Shown: positions 58,525 to 64,000 of the stretch, piece by piece | Layout of the letters: the number at the start of each line of letters is the position of its first letter | How positions within the stretch are numbered: the first letter of the stretch is position 1 | NCBI GenBank assembly: GCA_027946365.1 | Contig: JAPEUQ010000002.1 | Coordinates: 3,720,001 to 3,784,000 of the forward strand | Origin: Kalmusia sp. IMI 367209 | Taxonomy: Eukaryota; Ascomycota; Dothideomycetes; Pleosporales; Didymosphaeriaceae | Length of the DNA stretch: 64,000 nt | Direction: 5' to 3' | Notes under the pieces: model-generated | Told to the model about the DNA's origin: nothing | The model's database searches: none | Seen by the model: the letters and a program-made list of their open reading frames with translations, nothing else | Position numbers and translations under genes: made by a program

Positions 58525-60321
58525 GCTCAAAGTGTGTCTGGCGAAAAAGTAATGAAGGGGAATCGGCTGTGTTTCACGTACATGTATGGAATAAAGGAAA
58601 AGTCTTGTATTCGCACAGAATGGCGTTTTGTAGTGGGTTTCAAGGTATTGCGGTGTTTCCCTAACTTAGCTATGCATAGTGAATACAGTTATCGTCGCTT
58701 TCTACGAGCTAGTTGAGCAATCGATTCGAAATAAAGTATACATAACCAGCAGCAACGTTGTAGATGTTGTTCGTGGCATAACTCAACGTAGATGCTAATG
58801 CTTTTCGTGAATAGTTACCATAGTTCGCTCGCGTAAGGATTATCGTTATCTGTATATTGTGGAGTCTCTTGGTCCACAATGTGTTTCTAGACCATTTCTC
58901 ATATGCGTTGCGTGGTCAACCTCACTCGAACCACGTCACACATCACATGTCTGAGCGTTTGCGCTCTGATGGAGCGCTCTTCGACCATGGTTCCCCCCTC
59001 CGGACCCTCCCGTTGTACCAACCACGACCATGACTATGCAGCCCCTATTGAAACTATGCAGCACCAGCCTAGGCAGTCTTCTCCACACAGCAAATTCTGG
59101 TAAACAACGCACACCTCTACGCAACCGCGCATCCCACCATAGCCCCCCTCCATGCCATCTCCATCCCTACCATACTCTACATATGCATGTCAACGTCGAC
59201 GCATCTACCCTGCATACCACCACACCCACATCACACTCGCTAAGATCCAGAATAGCACCCTGCCTGCATCCACGGTAACGCGCTCCCACCAGTGTTTTAC
59301 CACCGATCCCCGACCCCCTCACCGGCGCGCCGATCCACCCCACAACCGTCTACGATCCGCAAGCAGGCTACGAGCGCCCACCGATCACGCCAACCACTCA
59401 CCTGCTCGCCTCACGTTTCTGTTGGGACGCAAGGGTTCGCGCTTCGGGTCTCAGTAATGAAGGCTAGCCGCGTTGGATTGCCGTTGTTGGATATCTGCGA
59501 TAGCTGGCTGTGGTGTTGCGCGACGGTAGATGAGAGGAATGGGGCATTTTCAGGTTTTGCACGAGGGCGGGCACAAGGTGGTCGGTGTGTACGTACGTCA
59601 CCGTGATGGAGGATTGAGGCCTAGGGTGAGTGGTCGCAGGTGGAGCATAAGCGATGGATGAGGTTCACGCTGGATCTAAGTTCACGCTGAAGGAGATGGT
59701 GATTATTGGTATTGCTCGGTAACGGTGCCGAGAAGCGACAAAAGGTGGAGAACGTATTGTGGATCTCGAACCGCGTTGTAGTTGGTTCTAGTGGAGACGC
59801 ATTTGCAAGGCTGAAGTCATACTGAAAGCAAGCGCTGCGCATCTCCCGGCTCACACCCAAACATATTTCAGATGGCAACTGAAAGTGTACGATGAGATCA
59901 CACGGCAGGTCTAGAACACGCTTGCACTATGCAAGCGATCAGCAACGCACATGTGTGTGCAGCCCGAAGGTCCCGCATATCCGAATGCAGAAAATAACAT
60001 TGTTTATTGGTCTGATAAGGCTAACCATAGATGGTGCCCAGCGCATACATGGCGCTTCCTACTCACATGCATGCTGTTGGGTATCATAATGGGTGTCTCT
60101 GATTTGAGCACTTCGTATCAGCGTAAACACCATGCACCCGCTCAACGCCGGTCCAATATAGAAAAAATAGAGTACATGGTCGTGAAACTTCGTGAGAAAC
60201 AGTCTACAGATAGATGGTACATTCCGGATGCACAATGGTAATCGACTCAGTCGAACGTTGACTGGTCCAAGGGTGCTCTCTTTCAAGCTGGATGGGACTT
60301 GGAGACTCGTAAAGGTGTGCT
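58525..60321. other. Intergenic 1.8 kb, no gene seen
   Basis: The left part is AT-rich 3' flank. 58900-59460 is strongly C/A-rich on the plus strand (many CACC/CCACC words), which yields spurious open frames. No family pattern in any frame. Confidence 0.5.
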
Positions 60322-60921
60322 TCAAGCCCAGGTTTTGCTCATGTGAATGCCCATGTCGAGATGCTCGGCGATGGAGGAGGCGAACTCTCGGTCGACGGTC
60401 GAGCCGCTTGAGCGTCGACGTCGTTGGCGGCGGATCTGCTGCTCGGCATCCATCAGACGCTCTTGGATCCACTGACGGTACTTCTCATCCGCGCGTACGG
60501 ATTCCGTGTTGAGAAGCTCGGTGAGCGTAGTTTTGATCTCCTTGTTGATCTCGAAGAGCTTGTGGGCGTCTTCCGGATCTGCAATGCTGTGTCGATGCCC
60601 AGTGCCAGGCTGTTGTACAGGAATGGGATTCGACGTGGCCGGATACCTCGAGGTGAAATCTGGCTCCGGCGACCATGATGTAGAGAAGTATGTTCGGGGT
60701 GAGGAAGCCAAGGATTGGAGTTCGGGCGATTGGGTGGTCATTGGGGCTCCACAGGGGACATGGAGTGATAGTCTGCGGCTGATGACCTCTTGTTGTGAGG
60801 ATAGAAGCATGTACTTTTGTATCGAGTCGTGCTGGGTTGGATGGTAAGCTCTAAGCCATGGCATGACTGCGAAGCAGACACCACTTACATCGCTGGCGGG
60901 AAACATAGAAGCCGGCGCCAT
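60322..60921 (-). CDS. Small protein of unknown function
   Basis: Exons are 60921-60889 and 60831-60322, about 180 residues. The intron (60888-60832, 57 nt, GTAAGT...CCCAG) is a multiple of three and open, so an unspliced reading adds 19 residues. The N-terminal half is Ser/Pro-rich (SPRTYFSTSWSPEPDFTSRY). The C-terminal half is a charged helix with conserved appearance (DAHKLFEINKEIKTTLTELL, NTESVRADEKYRQWIQERLM, DAEQQIRRQRRRRSSG, EFASSIAEHLDMGIHMSKTW). I do not recognise the family. The basic RRQRRRR stretch could be a nuclear signal or RNA contact. An alternative ATG is at 60948. Confidence 0.7.
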   Translation of the reverse strand: MAPASMFPASDVSGVCFAVMPWLRAYHPTQHDSIQKYMLLSSQQEVISRRLSLHVPCGAPMTTQSPELQSLASSPRTYFSTSWSPEPDFTSRYPATSNPIPVQQPGTGHRHSIADPEDAHKLFEINKEIKTTLTELLNTESVRADEKYRQWIQERLMDAEQQIRRQRRRRSSGSTVDREFASSIAEHLDMGIHMSKTWA

Positions 60922-60948
60922 AGTGTTCTTGGATGTTCCTTTTCGCAA

Positions 60949-62515
60949 GGACGAGCGAACAATTGTAGTTGGTTTGGGATGCTCAAAGGAAAGTGAAATA
61001 AGATAATCGGTGCGATTCGGTGCGGGGGAAGCTATATTTTAGAGGTCTTTGTAGGCTGACAGTGAGCACGAAAGCGTTTAGCTCCCAAGAAGCTGCAGAT
61101 TCGAATCGGGTGTAGATGCGGAGTCTTGCCGTTGGCTCGGGTTGTGGTTGGCGGGGTGCTTCCGGAAGCGCTGCGGTAGGGTGATATCAGGAAAGGGTCT
61201 CGCGATATAGTTCGAAGCTCAGGATATTTGTAGGTAAGAAAATACGATTGTTGCTGATGGTATAGTGTGATGGCTTGATGGATGCAAAGGGCTTCTACGG
61301 AGATTTCTAGGGGCCTTTTATCGAAACCTGGCGATGTGCATTCCACTTTACCAATGGAGTTATGACGTGAAAGTAAAATAGCCCTCTGGGCCACACGGCG
61401 GCTGAATCCGGTGGGTCCTAGCGCACCTTTGAGCAACGTTTCTCTTCCTCAGCCGTGGGCCCCCTTGGAGGGCCATTAATACGAACTGTGATTGGAGCGT
61501 TGGCACTGCTGTTGCGATCACCCTGCGCTGGATTGCCGTGCGAATCCCGCCAAGGCCCTATTTCGTCACTGGCCGGGGTCCAAGGCTGTCTCCGATCCTG
61601 ATTCCACGCAGCATCGCGATAGTGCCCTCAGCAGTCCCAACGCCAGAAGTTATTCGTGCCTGAAGATCTAGTACCCATTGTGACAAGCGGCGGTACCTGC
61701 ATGCATGTATCACGCCCGAAAAGCAGGCTTCGCTGCATGTTCTGCACCGATAAGAGAGCCCCTCCACACCACCATGAAAATTCGATATTCTTTTTACAGT
61801 GCGAGGAGGCAACCTTCAGCAGAGAGACTTTTGCCCAACAGTGACGTGGTTGGGAGATAGACATTTCTGACCCCCGGCAGGCGAGAATCCGTTTCAGCGT
61901 ATGGGCCACAACATGTCAGACCTCCGACGTCACTTTTGGCTCGGGTGCTCAGCAAGGTCCAACTTTGCGTGATTCTGGATCCCGACCGAGCGCCTCACAG
62001 ATTGCTGATTTTGGCAATAGGACGTGGGTTTCAAAGATCGTCACATTCTCGCGGTTTGATTGCTTCGCTACTGTCTCCGCCACGCCCATCTCAGGAAAAC
62101 CGAAACAGGTTTCTCATCAGCCTCCTTACGTGGCTTGTGCATTCTATCCGTACCATTCTCGTCCTTGAGGCCTAGTGTCACGGCTTACTCGTGACGTTGG
62201 TGGGATTTTCACGGCCGCCGGGTATTGGGGTCCGTAGTGAAGTCTTATTTCTTGGAGGATCGCCCTCCACACCTTGGTAAGAACATTCTGGACCTTTCCT
62301 TCAAACAGGGGCTGAACATTGAGTCCAGGTTTCGGCTTTTGCATCCGTGTCAAATGCGCTGCCGCATCACTCACAGATTCCACGTGGAGAATACGGGCGT
62401 GTCGCAGGTAGGTGTTTTGTAAGACAACTGCTTAGGCAGAGGAATGCTCTTCCTTGACCGCCGGCTCTGCTTGCTCTGCGTAACACTCCGTACATTCACA
62501 GCGATCGACGTCATC
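60949..62515. other. Intergenic 1.6 kb, no gene seen
   Basis: Upstream region of the small minus-strand gene followed by featureless DNA. Open frames of 80-134 codons on the minus strand lack coding character. Confidence 0.5.
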
Positions 62516-63134
62516 TCACTTGCCCCAGTCAAGAGGATGTCCGTGTCTCGGTCTTTTCTTCGTTGCCCATGGTCTCTGTTTTCTCGCAGCATAGTCCTGC
62601 AGCAGCTTGTAGGTCTGCGGATCTTGTTTTCTCTGAACCCTTCGCACTTCATCCTCGAACAGTTCCGTGATCTCGAGATCTTCATCAAATAGTCTTTCTA
62701 ACACTCTCGCGTTACGTTCCTGCAATGCGAGAAGTGCTAGGCAAGTACGCAGGTTCCTTACATGCCTGTGGTTCAGTCGGGCTAATGAAGCTTGCATCTC
62801 GTCCATGTTGCCGTCGCGGTACGCAGTGAATACATCCTCGAATGGCTTTGAGTCTGCGAACGTCAGACATGCAGGTTTCCTGCTAGATGATGCACCTACC
62901 TTCTACTTTATCCTCCTCGTGTGCAATCCAACGGTTTAAGCTGTAGCCTAGAGGATCTACGTCCTCGAGCTCAATCCGTGTCTGGTCATCGCCTTTGTGA
63001 TACACGCCATCTTTTACCAGATGCTGGAAGATGGCGTGGAAGTACTCTGCCTCAGTGATCTCGCCCGACTTCTTCCTATAGTAGGCTTGGCGATAGCATG
63101 GATTTGGAGACCTGGTTGGCGCTGGACTCGTCAT
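62516..63134 (-). CDS. Small conserved-looking protein of unknown function
   Basis: Exons are 63134-62900 and 62853-62516 with a canonical 46-nt intron, about 190 residues. The sequence is highly charged: RQAYYRKKSGEITEAEYFHA, IFQHLVKDGVYHKGDDQTRI, YSLNRWIAHEEDKVED, FEDVFTAYRDGNMDEMQASL, LRTCLALLALQERNARVLER and LFDEDLEITELFEDEVRRVQ. It ends in a basic tail (ARKQRPWATKKRPRHGHPLD). Two helical modules of about 60 and 70 residues are likely. The family is not recognised. Codon use and the clean splice support a real gene. Confidence 0.7.
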
Positions 63135-64000
63135 TCTGGAGATACGTATGTGATTCCCATAATGTCTTGAGAGACGTGGAGCTTTTATCGAGGTAGATGC
63201 ATCGCTGCGCCTGCAGGCTGTGCCACTCGGGCGAGTAGTGAATCAATGAGACTAAGGTGCGGTGCCATCTAGGTGGGGGCTAGAACATGTTAAAATACTT
63301 CATGAACATGGAACCACAGCCATATCCAATTGCATATCTTCAAAGCTGTAAAGCATAATATTGGAATCTGAAGGCTGTCGGCTATTGAAATAACGTCGTT
63401 TGGCGTAAACTCGAAGTGCGGTGTACGAGGTTGCATTGCGGCACAGCGATCGGTGATAAGACAGTAAGCTCACTCGATACTGCGACCAGGTCAAATCTCT
63501 TCTCTATTGATCAACCACGGTCCTCGGTAATACGCTACTTGCTAATAATCAAATTTATTGAATGTGTGAAAAGGCCAGCAGGCGTCTGATAAGGAATATG
63601 CATGGTGGCTGATCAGCGTCCATGAGCAATTCGATGCTGAGTTGCGGCTGGAGTGGCGCCTAGACGTAAGGCAATTTCACATCGGCGTGGAAAAGTGCAA
63701 ACTCTCATCAAAAATGACAACGTAATGTTGGCTTTTGTATCTTTGCTGCAGAAAAGAACTTGTCGTGACCGCACAGTCCTTCTGGACTCGTTATGCGGAT
63801 CATGACTTTTGCTGGCAAAGGTTTTATTACTGCCCGATGGACTTGCTCACATGTGGCATTAGTATGTCGCCGAAGACTGAAGCTGTCCTGCAGCGTCGTC
63901 GTCCTGATTGTAAGCAGTTCAACCACGTCATCCGTGTTGCATATCGCTACTGTGACTGGTTTACATTGGCGCTTTTAGCCTACGTAAGTTGAAAATTTCC
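63135..64000. other. Right-edge intergenic DNA, no gene seen
   Basis: Upstream DNA of the small minus-strand gene running to the window edge. A plus-strand frame 63735-63992 closes before the edge and shows no pattern. Confidence 0.45.

Noticed and set aside
58900..59460. Several overlapping plus-strand frames in C/A-rich DNA
   Set aside because: Biased CACC-type composition removes stop codons by chance; three frames are open at once, which argues against coding.

Overview
The window reads as nuclear DNA of a filamentous ascomycete (Pezizomycotina). I lean towards Dothideomycetes, but that finer placement is an impression from protein style only. The evidence is about 26 compactly spaced genes on both strands, interrupted by roughly 63 small introns (mostly 45-70 nt) that I could trace by frame and splice sites. 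There are no operons or Shine-Dalgarno sites, and the gene content is typical of a fungus: vacuolar pepsin, Atg26-type sterol glucosyltransferase, DASH complex, Rco1, Avo2 and a P450.

Layout. 1-6.8 kb: the start of a proline-rich unknown gene (-), a SURF6/Rrp14 ribosome-biogenesis gene (+) with two reading-frame breaks, a head-to-head pair of mitochondrial complex I genes (NDUFS8, -, and mitochondrial acyl carrier protein, +), and the Golgi PI4P effector Vps74 (+). 6.8-9.6 kb: a gene-poor AT-rich stretch with one protein-like fragment. 9.6-21 kb: Snf5 (SWI/SNF), a secreted endonuclease/exonuclease/phosphatase-fold protein, an EBP1/PA2G4-like protein and an Rco1-like double-PHD protein, all +. 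22.5-29.5 kb: cytosolic AsnRS (-), a DOPA-dioxygenase-like enzyme (+), SRP14 (-) and Sgd1/NOM1 (+). 30-40.4 kb: Pep4-like aspartic protease, Atg26-like sterol glucosyltransferase and Fcp1 CTD phosphatase, all +. 40.4-47.1 kb: an accessory island with one P450 between gene-poor DNA and a broken HET-domain gene. 47.1-58.5 kb: Avo2-like TORC2 ankyrin protein (-), Rpn3 (-), Spc34 (+, with a frame break), a Bli-3-type flavin-fold protein (-), Bfr1 (-), uroporphyrinogen-III synthase (+) and a conserved acidic nuclear-type protein (+). 58.5-64 kb: two small unknown genes (-) in otherwise empty DNA.

Most genes are conserved housekeeping functions: transcription and chromatin (Snf5, Rco1, Fcp1), ribosome biogenesis and translation (SURF6, NOM1, EBP1, AsnRS, Bfr1), secretion (SRP14, Vps74), mitochondria and haem (NDUFS8, ACP, Hem4), and proteolysis (Rpn3, Pep4). 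Many sit head to head over about 250-620 bp. I found no rRNA, convincing tRNA, CRISPR array or intact transposon, and no convincing new multi-gene system. The most notable signals are three short-run frame breaks in two otherwise conserved genes (SURF6, SPC34), two GC-AG introns, several non-YAG 3' splice sites, a strong 5'-leader hairpin, and decayed gene relics in the AT-rich islands.
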